Assembly (NCBI RefSeq): GCF_017305915.1
Contig: NZ_JAFKJN010000010.1
Span: 186,001-250,000, forward strand
Origin: Reyranella sp.
GTDB taxonomy: Bacteria > Pseudomonadota > Alphaproteobacteria > Reyranellales > Reyranellaceae
Length of the DNA stretch: 64,000 nt
Direction of reading: 5' to 3'
The number at the start of each line of letters is the position of its first letter. Position 1 is the stretch's first letter. The notes beneath the pieces were generated by a model. That model did not search any database. It saw only the letters and a list, made by a program, of their open reading frames with translations, and was not told where the DNA came from. The position numbers and the translations under genes were made by a program. Shown in pieces: positions 54,546-63,535 of this stretch.

Positions 54546-55589
54546 ATGAACGCCCCTCCTTCGACCTCCGGCTCTGCCCCGTCCTTCGAGGAAATGCGCC
54601 GGATCCTGCGCGACCTGCCGGGACCCGACCTCGAGGCGCAGACCAAGGTGGTGGCCCGCCAGACCGAGCTCACCAAGCCGCCGGGGTCGCTCGGCCGGCT
54701 GGAGGAGCTGGCCGAATGGCTGGCCGCCTGGCAGGGTCGCGCCCAGCCGCGCATCGAGCGGCCGCGCATCGCGGTGTTCGCCGGCACCCACGGCGTGGCC
54801 CGGCGCGGCGTCTCGGCCTATCCGCCGGAAGTCACCCAGCAGATGGTGAAAAACTTCCTGTCCGGCGGGGCGGCTATCAACCAGCTCGCGGGCACCATTG
54901 ACGCCGACCTGCGCATCTACGAGCTCGATACGGGGCATCCGACCGAGGACTTCACCCAGGTGCCCGCCATGAGCGAGGCGCGCGCGGCCAATGCCATGGC
55001 CTACGGCATGATGGCCGCCGAGCCCGGCATCGACGTGCTGTGCCTGGGCGAGATGGGCATCGCCAACACCACGGCCGCGGCCACCCTGTGCGCGGCGCTG
55101 TTCGGCGGCAGCGGCGCCGACTGGGCCGGCCCCGGCACCGGGGTCCAGGGCGCCGTCCTCGAGAACAAGATCGCGGTGATCGACGAGGCGCTGGCCCGTC
55201 ATCGCGATGTCATCGCCGCGCACGATCCGCTCACGCTGCTGGCGACCGTCGGCGGCGAGGAGCTCGCGGCGATCGCCGGCGCCATCGTCGCCGCCCGCAT
55301 GGGCCACATCCCGGTGCTGCTCGACGGCTATGCCTGCACGGCCGCCGCCGCCGTCCTGTTCGCGGCGGACCGCCGCGCGCTCGATCACTGCAAGGTGGCC
55401 CACCGCTCGGCCGAGCCGGGCCATGCGCGGCTGCTCGACAAGATCGTCCAGCGGCCGCTGCTCGACATGGACATGCGCCTGGGCGAGGCCTCGGGTGCAG
55501 CCCTGGTCGTGCCGATCCTCAAGGCGGCCTGCGCCTGCCACAACGGCATGGCGACCTTCGCCGAGGCGGGCGTCAGCGGCAAGGCATGA
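54546..55589 (+). CDS. cobT: Nicotinate-nucleotide:dimethylbenzimidazole phosphoribosyltransferase
   Basis: Enzyme of 347 residues that activates dimethylbenzimidazole to alpha-ribazole phosphate for the lower ligand of cobalamin. Characteristic blocks are TKPPGSLGRLEELAEWL, FAGTHGVARRGVSAYP, GEMGIANTTAAA and the C-terminal RLGEASGAALVVPIL. Length is normal. Its stop overlaps the ATG of the TetR gene (ATGA), an odd coupling given that the regulator probably serves the next operon. Confidence 0.95.
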   Translation: MNAPPSTSGSAPSFEEMRRILRDLPGPDLEAQTKVVARQTELTKPPGSLGRLEELAEWLAAWQGRAQPRIERPRIAVFAGTHGVARRGVSAYPPEVTQQMVKNFLSGGAAINQLAGTIDADLRIYELDTGHPTEDFTQVPAMSEARAANAMAYGMMAAEPGIDVLCLGEMGIANTTAAATLCAALFGGSGADWAGPGTGVQGAVLENKIAVIDEALARHRDVIAAHDPLTLLATVGGEELAAIAGAIVAARMGHIPVLLDGYACTAAAAVLFAADRRALDHCKVAHRSAEPGHARLLDKIVQRPLLDMDMRLGEASGAALVVPILKAACACHNGMATFAEAGVSGKA

Positions 55590-56215
55590 CCCGCAAGCGC
55601 CGGACCAACGATCCCGACGGCGTCCGCCGCAACATTCTCGAGGTCGCCACGGCCGAGTTCGCGCAGCGCGGCTACAGCGGCGCGCGGGTCGACGCGATCG
55701 CCAACCGCACGCGCACCAGCAAGCGCATGATCTACTACTATTTCGGCAGCAAGGAGCGGCTGTACCTCGCCGTGCTGGAAGCCGCCTACTCGGCGATCCG
55801 CCGACAAGAATCGACGCTCGAATTGGAGCACCAGCCGCCCGAGCAGGCGTTGACCACGCTGGTCGCCTCGACCTTCGACTACTACCACGCCCATCCGGAG
55901 TTCGTGCGTCTCGTGATGAACGAGAACATCATGGACGGCGTCCACATGAAGCGGTCGAAGGCGATCGGCAAGCTCAACGTCACGGTGATCGACGCGGTGC
56001 GCCGCATCCTGGCGCGCGGCGAGCAGGACGGCACCTTCAAGCGCGGCATCGATCCGATCGAGCTGCACATGACGATCAGCGCGCTCGGCATCTTCAACGT
56101 CGCCAACCGCGCCACCTTCTCCACCATCTTCAAGCGCGACATGAGCTCGCCCAAGGCTCTGGCGACGCGGCGGGATGAGATCGTCGGGATGATCCTCCGG
56201 CACGTCCGCCCCTGA
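55586..56215 (+). CDS. TetR/AcrR family regulator
   Basis: Regulator of 209 residues. The N-terminal helix-turn-helix covers about residues 18-62 (FAQRGYSGARVDAIANRTRT and MIYYYFGSKERLYLAVL). The C-terminal ligand domain resembles TetR_C members near aromatic-degradation genes. It is coupled to cobT at its start, yet 70 bases separate it from the Liv-type operon, whose promoter holds a TetR-like palindrome, so it probably controls that operon. The inducer is unknown; shikimate, quinate or dehydroshikimate would fit. Confidence 0.9.
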   Translation: MTRKRRTNDPDGVRRNILEVATAEFAQRGYSGARVDAIANRTRTSKRMIYYYFGSKERLYLAVLEAAYSAIRRQESTLELEHQPPEQALTTLVASTFDYYHAHPEFVRLVMNENIMDGVHMKRSKAIGKLNVTVIDAVRRILARGEQDGTFKRGIDPIELHMTISALGIFNVANRATFSTIFKRDMSSPKALATRRDEIVGMILRHVRP

Positions 56216-56227
56216 CTCCAGCCCGAA

Positions 56228-56258
56228 TTGACAAAATGAACCAAACGGTACATTTGTC
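56228..56258 (+). promoter_or_regulatory. Promoter with TetR-type operator ahead of the Liv/qui operon
   Basis: TTGACA (-35) at 56228-56233 is followed by the palindrome TGAACC-AAAC-GGTACA at 56237-56252, then CATTTGT. The outer bases GACAAA and TTTGTC extend the symmetry. A -10 box may be TACATT at 56249 with a short 15-base spacer. The operator lies between the -35 and -10 boxes, where a bound TetR dimer would block polymerase. Confidence 0.62.
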
Positions 56259-56284
56259 GGGCATAAGAGCGTAGTGGAGGAAAT

Positions 56285-57424
56285 ATGATGGGCTTGAAGT
56301 GGGCGTTCGCGGGCCTGGCCGCGGCCGGGCTGTGGGCGGGAACCGCGGCGGCGCAGGACATCGTCATCCCCAACATCATCGAGCTGTCGGGCGGCGGCGC
56401 CACCGTCGGTGCGATGTGGAAGAACGGCTCGAGCATGGCCGTGGAAGAGATCAACGCCGCGGGCGGCATCCTGGGCAGGAAGATCAAGCTCGAGTTCGTC
56501 GACACCGCGTCAGACCCCGGCAAGGCCCGCGCCGCCATGCAGCGCGCCCTCGACGACAAGCCGGTCGCGGTGTTCGGCCCGATCTACTCGGGCTCGGTCA
56601 GCGCCACCCTGAAGATGACGGCCGAGGCCGAGGTGCCGCAGATCATGGGCGGCGAGGCGGGTCCGCTGACGGCGCAGGGCAGCAAGTACATCTTCCGCAC
56701 CTCGTTCGGCCAGAACGTGTCGATGCCCAAGATCGCCAACTACCTGCGCGACGGCATCAAGGCCAAGAGCGTGGCCGTGGTGTTCGTCAACAACGACTTC
56801 GGCAAGGGCGGCCGCGACGCCATCGTCAAGGAGCTCGGCGCGCGCGACATCAAGGTCGTCGCCGACGTCTCGACCGAGGCAGGCCAGGCCGACTTCGCCG
56901 CCGACGTGATCAAGGTCAAGGGCGCGAATGCCGACGCGGTGTTCGTCTACCTCAACGAGGAGGAGAGCGCCCGCTTCCTGCGCGAGGCCAAGAAGCAGGG
57001 CCTGAACAAGCCGCTGATCGGCGAGACCACGCTGCTCGGCCAGAAGGTGATCGAGCTGGCCGGCGACGCCGCCAACGGCGTCAAGGGCCATGTCGGCCTG
57101 ACCGTCGACGCGCCGGTCCCGGCGATCCAGGAGTTCGGCAGGAAGTACGAGGCCAAGTACAAGTCGAAGCCCGACCACAACGGCGTCAAGGGCTACATCG
57201 CGCCCTACATGATCAAGGCCGCGGCCGAGAAGGCCGGCAAGCTCGACGGCAAGGCGATCGCCGCCGCGCTGCACGGCCTGACCATCACGCCCGACAAGGT
57301 GCCCGGCATCCTGATCGAGGCGACCTGGGACGAGTCAGGCGAGATCGACCGCATCTCGTTCCTGGGCGAGGTCAAGGACGGCAAGCAGGTCATCACGGAG
57401 ACGCTGCCCAAGCTGAAGAAGTAA
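56285..57424 (+). CDS. Branched-chain-type ABC solute receptor
   Basis: Periplasmic receptor of 379 residues of the LivJ/LivK (family 4) type. The signal peptide is MMGLKWAFAGLAAAGLWAGTAAA. Family blocks are NGSSMAVEEINAAGGILGRK, IYSGSVSATL and a C-terminal GYIAPYMIKAA. GGAGG precedes the tandem ATGs. Despite its name, the family binds many solutes, including aromatic and hydroxylated ring acids; the genes at the end of this operon suggest quinate, shikimate or dehydroshikimate. Confidence 0.93.
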   Translation: MMGLKWAFAGLAAAGLWAGTAAAQDIVIPNIIELSGGGATVGAMWKNGSSMAVEEINAAGGILGRKIKLEFVDTASDPGKARAAMQRALDDKPVAVFGPIYSGSVSATLKMTAEAEVPQIMGGEAGPLTAQGSKYIFRTSFGQNVSMPKIANYLRDGIKAKSVAVVFVNNDFGKGGRDAIVKELGARDIKVVADVSTEAGQADFAADVIKVKGANADAVFVYLNEEESARFLREAKKQGLNKPLIGETTLLGQKVIELAGDAANGVKGHVGLTVDAPVPAIQEFGRKYEAKYKSKPDHNGVKGYIAPYMIKAAAEKAGKLDGKAIAAALHGLTITPDKVPGILIEATWDESGEIDRISFLGEVKDGKQVITETLPKLKK

Positions 57425-57445
57425 CAGCGGGCAGATGAAGAATTT

Positions 57446-57520
57446 CTGTCATCCTGAGCGGAGCGAAGGATCTCATGCTGCCAGCGCCATGAGGTCCTTC
57501 GCTTACGCTCAGGACGACAG
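57446..57520. repeat. Long-hairpin repeat, family B copy 2
   Basis: 75 bp: arms CTGTCATCCTGAGCGGAGC... and ...GCTTACGCTCAGGACGACAG around a short centre. It is a relative of the copy at 38439 with the two arm variants swapped. It begins 22 bases after the receptor stop and ends three bases before the LivH-type start codon, within the operon. Confidence 0.88.
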
Positions 57521-57523
57521 GCA

Positions 57524-58402
57524 ATGACCGATCTCCTCCAGCTCCTGATCGCCGGCCTCGCCACCGGCGCGATCTACGCGCTGGCGGCGATCGGCTTCAC
57601 GCTTCTCTGGCAGACCTCGCAGACCATCAATTTCGCCCAGGGCGAGTTCGTCATGGTGCCGGCCTTCTTCGCGCTGATCGCGATGAAGCTCGGCATCCCC
57701 TACGTCGCCGCCCTGGTGGTGGCGATCCTGATGTCGATGCTGCTGCTGGGTGCGGCCTTCCGCTACGCCGTGGTCGGGCCGCTGCTCAATCGCGGCGTGC
57801 TGCCGCTGGTCATCTCGACCATCGCGCTGGGCATCATCCTGAAGGAGTCGGTGAAGGATATTTATAGCGCCGAAGCGCAAGTCTTCCCGACCCTGCTGCC
57901 CGACCGCAACGTCACGCTCCTGCCGGGCGTCACGATATCGCTCGCCCAGATCGGCGTGCTGGTCGTGGCGCTGATCACGATCGGCGGCCTGCAATGGTTC
58001 CTCGCCGGCACGCGCACCGGCCGGCAGATGCAGGCGACGGCGCAGAATCCGACGGTCGCCCGCATCCTGGGCGTGCCGGTCGAGCGCATGATCCTCTACA
58101 CCTTCCTGATCAATGCCGGATTGGCGGCGATGGCCTCGATCCTGGTCTCGCCGATCTACCTCGCCAAGTTCTCCAACGGCGAGACGTTGGGCCTGATCGC
58201 CTTCGTCGCCGCCATCGTCGGCGGCTTCAACCAGGTACGCGGCGCGATCGCCGGCGGCCTGCTGGTCGGCGTGCTCGACAATCTCGCGGCGGCCTATGTC
58301 TCGACCGCCTACCGCCAGGCCATCCCGCTGATCCTGCTGGTGCTGGTGATCCTGTTCCGACCGCAGGGCCTGCTCGGCCGCAAAGAGGAGCGCGCGGTAT
58401 GA
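57524..58402 (+). CDS. Branched-chain-type ABC permease (LivH)
   Basis: Inner-membrane permease of 292 residues with about eight helices. Typical blocks are GLATGAIYALAAIGFTLLWQ and TINFAQGEFVMV, and the coupling loop RQMQATAQNPTVARILG. The ATG follows a family B hairpin after three bases, so its ribosome site must overlap the repeat (no good site is visible). Its stop overlaps the LivM-type gene. Confidence 0.93.
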   Translation: MTDLLQLLIAGLATGAIYALAAIGFTLLWQTSQTINFAQGEFVMVPAFFALIAMKLGIPYVAALVVAILMSMLLLGAAFRYAVVGPLLNRGVLPLVISTIALGIILKESVKDIYSAEAQVFPTLLPDRNVTLLPGVTISLAQIGVLVVALITIGGLQWFLAGTRTGRQMQATAQNPTVARILGVPVERMILYTFLINAGLAAMASILVSPIYLAKFSNGETLGLIAFVAAIVGGFNQVRGAIAGGLLVGVLDNLAAAYVSTAYRQAIPLILLVLVILFRPQGLLGRKEERAV

Positions 58403-59355
58403 GGACCTTCCTCATCGCGCTCGCGCTGCTGGTCGTGCTGGCGCTGGTGCCGGCAGACCTGACCGGTCTCGGCCTCCCCTATCCCGGCCTCAAGCGCTAT
58501 GGCACCTACATCCTGACGCTGTGGCTGGTGACCGCCATCGCCGCCATGGGCGTCAATTTGATCGTGGGCTACGCCGGCCAGGAAACGCTGGCGCAAGCGG
58601 CCTTCGTCGGCATCGGCGCCTATCTCACCGCCATCGCCGGCAAGCACGGCGTGCCGTTCGGCATCTCGTTTGCCGCCTCCGGCCTGCTGACCTTCGTGAT
58701 CGGCATCGCGCTCGGCTTCCCGGCTCTGCGCGTCCAGAAACACTACCTCGCCTTCGTCACCCTCGCCTTCTCCGTGCTGTGCTGGCTGGTGTTCCGCAAC
58801 GAAACGGCGATCACCGGCGGCGTCATGGGCCTGCGCGACATCGAGCGGCCGATCCTGTTCGGCCTCAAGCTGCGCAACGCCCAGACCTTCTACTGGTTCG
58901 TGCTGGCGATCACGGCGGTGATGACCTTCGTGCTGTGGTGGATCGTGCAATCGCCGTGGGGCCGCGCCTTCACCGCCCTGCGCGAGAACCCGCTGCGCGC
59001 CGAGAGCCTGGGCGTCGACGTCCGCCTCTACACCCTGCTCGCCTTCGCGCTCGGCTGCGCCTACGGCGGCATGGCGGGCAGCCTCTACGCGCCGCTGGTC
59101 GAGTTCATCGATCCCAGCCCGTTCGCGCTGGGGCCGTCGCTGCTGTTCATGCTGATGGTGGTGATCGGCGGCTCGGGCACCTTCGCAGGCCCGTTCGTCG
59201 GCGCCGGCGTCGCCGTGCTGCTGCCCGAATGGCTGCGCGCCTGGGAGACCTGGTACCTGCTGATCTACGCCGCGCTGGTCATGATCATGATGGCGCTGTT
59301 CCCCGGCGGCATCGTCGGCCTGGCAAGGGTCTCCGTGCGCAAGAGGCAGCCGTGA
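58399..59355 (+). CDS. Branched-chain-type ABC permease (LivM)
   Basis: Inner-membrane permease of 318 residues, partner of the LivH-type protein. Blocks are GVNLIVGYAGQETLAQAAF, RVQKHYLAFVTLAFS and the coupling loop ALRENPLRAESLGVDV. ATGA overlap with the previous gene and GTGA overlap with the next show tight translational coupling. Confidence 0.94.
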   Translation: MRTFLIALALLVVLALVPADLTGLGLPYPGLKRYGTYILTLWLVTAIAAMGVNLIVGYAGQETLAQAAFVGIGAYLTAIAGKHGVPFGISFAASGLLTFVIGIALGFPALRVQKHYLAFVTLAFSVLCWLVFRNETAITGGVMGLRDIERPILFGLKLRNAQTFYWFVLAITAVMTFVLWWIVQSPWGRAFTALRENPLRAESLGVDVRLYTLLAFALGCAYGGMAGSLYAPLVEFIDPSPFALGPSLLFMLMVVIGGSGTFAGPFVGAGVAVLLPEWLRAWETWYLLIYAALVMIMMALFPGGIVGLARVSVRKRQP

Positions 59356-60092
59356 CCGCCCGCCTCGAAGTGCGCGACCTCTCCAAGGCGTTCGGCGGCG
59401 TGGCCGCGGTGCAGGGCGTCAGCTTCGACGTCCGCGACGGCGAGATCCTGGGCGTGATCGGCCCCAACGGCTCGGGCAAGTCGACGCTGTTCAACTGCAT
59501 CCTGGGCCAGCTCCTGCCGAGCGCCGGCACGGTTGCGCTCGACGGAAGCGACGTCACCGGCCTGCGCCCCTCGACCCTCAACAGGCTCGGCGTCAGCCGC
59601 ACCTTCCAGCTCCTGCAGGTCTTCCCGCGGCTCACGGTGCGCGAGAACCTGATCCTCGCCGGCCAGGAGCATCGCGGCTCGCGCCTCGGCCGCCTGTTCG
59701 GCGCGCGCGATGCGGGATTGGGCCCCGAGGCCGACCGCATGCTCGAGTTCTTCCGCCTCGGCGCGTTGGCGCACGAGCAGGCCGGCAGCCTGAGCTACGG
59801 CCAGCAGAAGCTGCTCGATGCCGCGATGGCCTTCATGTCGGGCTCCCGGCTGGTGCTGCTCGACGAGCCGGCAGGCGGCGTCAACCCGACCATGCTGGCC
59901 GGCCTGCGCGACCGCCTCGCCGAGATCAACAGGGTTGGCGCCACCTTCGTGGTGATCGAGCACAACATGGAATTCGTGATGTCGCTCTGCACCCGCCTGA
60001 TCGTGCTGGCCGAGGGCCGCATCATCGCCGAGGGCTCCCCGGCCGAGGTGCGCACCAATGCCGCCGTGATCGAAGCCTATCTGGGGCACTGA
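59352..60092 (+). CDS. Branched-chain-type ABC ATPase (LivG)
   Basis: ATPase of 246 residues. Walker A is GPNGSGKST, the signature is the variant LSYGQQKLLDAAMAF, and Walker B is LVLLDEPAGGVNP. The start is a GTG overlapping the LivM stop. It pairs with the LivF-type ATPase that starts one base after its stop. Confidence 0.94.
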   Translation: MTARLEVRDLSKAFGGVAAVQGVSFDVRDGEILGVIGPNGSGKSTLFNCILGQLLPSAGTVALDGSDVTGLRPSTLNRLGVSRTFQLLQVFPRLTVRENLILAGQEHRGSRLGRLFGARDAGLGPEADRMLEFFRLGALAHEQAGSLSYGQQKLLDAAMAFMSGSRLVLLDEPAGGVNPTMLAGLRDRLAEINRVGATFVVIEHNMEFVMSLCTRLIVLAEGRIIAEGSPAEVRTNAAVIEAYLGH

Positions 60093-60093
60093 C

Positions 60094-60825
60094 ATGGCGG
60101 ACGATCCGATCCTCACCCTGCAGGACATCGTCGCCGGCTACGGCCGCATGACGATCCTCAACGGCCTCTCCGCAAGCATTCAGCGCGGCGCGATCACGAC
60201 CGTGATCGGCCCCAACGGCGCCGGCAAATCGACCCTGTTCAAGACCATCTTCGGCCTGCTCGGCGTGCGGTCCGGCACGGTCACTTTCGACGGTGCGAAC
60301 ACCACCGGCCTGGCGCCGCGCCGCATGCTCGACCAAGGCGTCTGCTACGTGCCGCAGGGCCGCAACCTCTTTCCCGAGCTGTCGGTGAGGCACAATCTCG
60401 AATTGGGCGGCGTGACGCTGGCCGACCCGTCCGGCCTGCCCGACCGCATGGCCGCGATGATGACACGCTTCCCGATGCTGAAGGAGAAGGCCGACGCCCA
60501 GGCCTCGACCCTGTCGGGCGGCCAGCAGAAGCTGCTCGAGGTGGCGCGCGGGCTGCTGCTGGAGCCCAAGCTGATGCTGATCGACGAGCCGTCGATCGGC
60601 CTGTCGCCGCTGATGGTGCAGGAGGTGTTCGGCATCCTGCAGGCGCTGCGCGATGGCGGCATGACCATCCTGCTGATCGAGCAGAACGCGCGGCAGGCGC
60701 TGGCGATCTCCGACTACGGCCTGGTGCTGGAGCAGGGCCAGACGCGCATGGAGGACCGTGCCGCAGCGATCCTCGCCGATCCGCGCATCGCCCAGCTCTT
60801 CCTGGGCGGAGGGCTGGCCGCATGA
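60094..60825 (+). CDS. Branched-chain-type ABC ATPase (LivF)
   Basis: ATPase of 243 residues. Walker A is GPNGAGKST, the signature LSGGQQKLLEVARGL and Walker B LMLIDEPSIGLSP. Its stop overlaps the start of the shikimate dehydrogenase gene (ATGA), tying the importer to the catabolic enzymes. Confidence 0.94.
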   Translation: MADDPILTLQDIVAGYGRMTILNGLSASIQRGAITTVIGPNGAGKSTLFKTIFGLLGVRSGTVTFDGANTTGLAPRRMLDQGVCYVPQGRNLFPELSVRHNLELGGVTLADPSGLPDRMAAMMTRFPMLKEKADAQASTLSGGQQKLLEVARGLLLEPKLMLIDEPSIGLSPLMVQEVFGILQALRDGGMTILLIEQNARQALAISDYGLVLEQGQTRMEDRAAAILADPRIAQLFLGGGLAA

Positions 60826-61685
60826 ACCGCATCCTTGTCGGCCTGATCGGCGCCAACATCCAGCAGTCGCTGTCGCCGGCCCTGCACGAGGACGCCTTCG
60901 CGGCCATCGGCATGGTGGGCCACTACCATCTGATGGACGTCGACACTCTGCCCGGCCGCACCCTGCCCGAGCTGCTGGCGGCGGCGCGCACCGCGGGCTT
61001 CGCCGGCGTCAACGTCACCTTCCCGTTCAAGGAGGCGGTGATCCCGCTGCTCGACGACGTGTCCGACGAGGCTCGGCAGATCGGCGCGGTGAACACCGTG
61101 GTGATCGACGCCAGTGGCCGCACCACCGGCCACAACACCGACCGCTCGGGCTTCCGCACCGCCTTCGCCGAGTCCTTCGGCAAGGACGCCGCACACGCCC
61201 AGGGGGCGCTGCAGCTCGGCGCCGGCGGGGCCGGCCGCGCCGTGGCCTTCGCGCTGCTGGACCTCGGCGTCGCCTCGCTGCGCATCTACGACCGCGACCA
61301 CGACCGCGCGCGCAAGCTCTGCGCCGACCTGGGCGAGCGCGCCCAGCCGCTCGACGCGCCCGAGCCCGCGGCCGCCGCAGCCGCAGCCGCCCTCATCGTC
61401 AACGCCACGCCGATCGGCATGCAAGGCCATCCCGGCCTGCCGATGACGCCCGAGGTCGTGCGCGCCGGCCAGCTCGTGGCCGACGTGATCTATACGCCGC
61501 TCGAAACCGAGTTCCTGAAGGCCGCCAAGAAGCGTAAGGCCCTCACCATGGGCGGTGCCGGCATGTGCGTGCATCAGGCGGCCGACGCCTTCCGGCACTT
61601 CGCGGGACGCACGCCCGACATCGCGCGCCTGAAGCGCATTTTCGCAGCGGCGGCAGAACGTCGAACCGCAGGAGGACTCGCATGA
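60822..61685 (+). CDS. Shikimate/quinate dehydrogenase family protein
   Basis: NAD(P)-dependent shikimate dehydrogenase family enzyme of 287 residues. The substrate loop SLSP is at 16-19; the catalytic pair is Lys70 (VNVTFPFKEAV) and Asp107 (GHNTDRSGF); QLGAGGAGRAVAFALL binds the cofactor. Its linkage to a 3-dehydroshikimate dehydratase and importer points to a catabolic role (QuiB/quinate-shikimate dehydrogenase), oxidising shikimate or quinate to the 3-dehydro acid, and not biosynthesis by AroE. It overlaps both neighbours by four bases. Confidence 0.88.
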   Translation: MNRILVGLIGANIQQSLSPALHEDAFAAIGMVGHYHLMDVDTLPGRTLPELLAAARTAGFAGVNVTFPFKEAVIPLLDDVSDEARQIGAVNTVVIDASGRTTGHNTDRSGFRTAFAESFGKDAAHAQGALQLGAGGAGRAVAFALLDLGVASLRIYDRDHDRARKLCADLGERAQPLDAPEPAAAAAAAALIVNATPIGMQGHPGLPMTPEVVRAGQLVADVIYTPLETEFLKAAKKRKALTMGGAGMCVHQAADAFRHFAGRTPDIARLKRIFAAAAERRTAGGLA

Positions 61686-63535
61686 AGACCTCGATCGCGA
61701 CGGTTTCCTTGAGCGGCACCCTGGGCGAGAAGCTCGACGCCATCGCTGCGGCAAAGTTCGACGCGGTGGAGATCTTCGAGAACGACCTCGTGACCTTCAA
61801 CGGCACGCCGGCCGACGGGCGCAATGCCTGCCGCGAGCTCGGCCTCGACATCGTCACCCTGCAGCCGTTTCGCGACTTCGAGGGCATGCCGGCCGGCCAG
61901 CGCGAGCGCGCCTTCGCCCGCGCCGAGCGCAAGTTCGACACCATGCAGGAGCTCGGCACCGACCTGCTGATGATCTGCAGTAACGTCTCTCCGGAGTCGC
62001 TCGGCGGCATCGACCGTGCCGCCGCCGACCTGCGCGAGCTGGGCGAGCGCGCGGCCAGGCGCGGCCTGCGCATCGCCTTCGAGGCGCTGGCCTGGGGTCG
62101 TCACATCAACGACTACCGCGATGCCTGGGAGGCGGTGCGCCGCGCCGACCATCCGGCGGTCGGCTTGGTGCTCGACAGCTTCCACATCCTGGCGCGCGGC
62201 ACCGATCTCTCGACCATCCGCTCGATCCCGGGCGATCGCATCTTCCTGGTGCAGCTCGCCGACGCGCCCCGGCTGCAGATGGATTACCTGTCGTGGAGCC
62301 GCCACTTCCGCAACTTCCCCGGCCAGGGCGAGCTGCCGGTGCTCGACTTCATGCGGGCGTTGCAGTCGACGAGCTATGACGACGCCCTGTCGCTCGAGAT
62401 CTTCAACGACCAGTTCCGCGCCGGCTCGGCGCACAGCGTGGCGATCGACGGCCATCGCTCGCTGCGCTTCATGATGGACCAGCTCGGCACCAGCACCCTC
62501 GCGCTGCCGCCGCGCGCCAGGGCCGAGGGCGTGAGCTTCATCGAGTTCTCGGCCGACGACCAGGACGCGCCGCGGCTGGAAGCGCTGCTGGCCGGGCTGG
62601 GCTTCCGCCGCGCCGGGCAGCACCGCTCCAAACAGGTGACGCGCTGGACCCAGGGCGACATCAACCTCGTGGTCAACCGCGAGAAGGAAGGCTTCGCCCA
62701 TTCCTTCAACCTGGTGCACGGCTCGGCGGTGTGCGCGCTCGGCCTCGCCGTCGGGAACGCCGCCCAGACCTTCGAGCGCGCCACCCTGTTGCTCGACCAG
62801 CCGTTCCACCAGGCTGTCGGCCCCGGCGAGCTCGACATCCCGTCGGTGCGCGGCGTCGGCGGCAGCCTGATCTACTTCCTCGACGAGGCGAGCGACCTCG
62901 GCCGCGTCTGGGAGATCGAGTTCGCGCCGACCGGCGACACCGGTAACGAGGCCGGCCTGACACGGGTCGATCACATCTCGCAGTCCATGCAGTACGACGA
63001 GATGCTGAGCTGGCTGCTGTTCTACACCTCGCTGCTCGACCTCGACAAAGTGCCGCCGCAGGAAGTCGCCGATCCCGGCGGTCTGGTGCGCAGCCAGGTG
63101 ATCGAGGCGGCCGACGGCAGGGTGCGCTTCGTGCTCAACGCCTCGCAGAGCCAGCGCACGCAGTCCTCGCGCTTCCTGTCGGAGCTGTTCGGCTCGGGCG
63201 TGCAGCACATCGCGCTCGCGACCCACGACCTGATGGCGACGATCGCGCAGCTCGAGAAGAACGGCGTGCGCCTGCTGCCGATCCCGGAGAACTACTACGA
63301 CGACCTCGAAGCCAAGACCGACCTCTCGCCCGACCGGCTCATGGCCCTGCGCGCGCACAACATCCTCTACGACCGCGAGGGCGACGCGGAATATCTGCAG
63401 GTCTATACCGAGACCTTCGACCAGCGCTTCTTCTTCGAGATCGTCCAACGCATCGGCTATCGCGGCTACGGCGCGGTCAACGCGCCGGTCCGGCTCGCCG
63501 CGCAGGCGCGGCTTTCTTCTCCTCTCCCCCGATAG
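61682..63535 (+). CDS. quiC: 3-dehydroshikimate dehydratase, two-domain QuiC type
   Basis: Fusion of 617 residues: an N-terminal sugar-phosphate isomerase-like TIM barrel (about 1-285) and a C-terminal VOC domain similar to 4-hydroxyphenylpyruvate dioxygenase (about 300-610). The metal ligands of characterised QuiC1-type dehydratases are visible as Glu134, Asp165, Gln191 and Glu239. The VOC half keeps His in RVDHIS and VQHIAL and Glu in FFFEIVQR. It converts 3-dehydroshikimate to protocatechuate. The last residues (RLSSPLPR) and the stop lie in a hairpin shared with the convergent IclR gene. Confidence 0.9.
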   Translation: MKTSIATVSLSGTLGEKLDAIAAAKFDAVEIFENDLVTFNGTPADGRNACRELGLDIVTLQPFRDFEGMPAGQRERAFARAERKFDTMQELGTDLLMICSNVSPESLGGIDRAAADLRELGERAARRGLRIAFEALAWGRHINDYRDAWEAVRRADHPAVGLVLDSFHILARGTDLSTIRSIPGDRIFLVQLADAPRLQMDYLSWSRHFRNFPGQGELPVLDFMRALQSTSYDDALSLEIFNDQFRAGSAHSVAIDGHRSLRFMMDQLGTSTLALPPRARAEGVSFIEFSADDQDAPRLEALLAGLGFRRAGQHRSKQVTRWTQGDINLVVNREKEGFAHSFNLVHGSAVCALGLAVGNAAQTFERATLLLDQPFHQAVGPGELDIPSVRGVGGSLIYFLDEASDLGRVWEIEFAPTGDTGNEAGLTRVDHISQSMQYDEMLSWLLFYTSLLDLDKVPPQEVADPGGLVRSQVIEAADGRVRFVLNASQSQRTQSSRFLSELFGSGVQHIALATHDLMATIAQLEKNGVRLLPIPENYYDDLEAKTDLSPDRLMALRAHNILYDREGDAEYLQVYTETFDQRFFFEIVQRIGYRGYGAVNAPVRLAAQARLSSPLPR

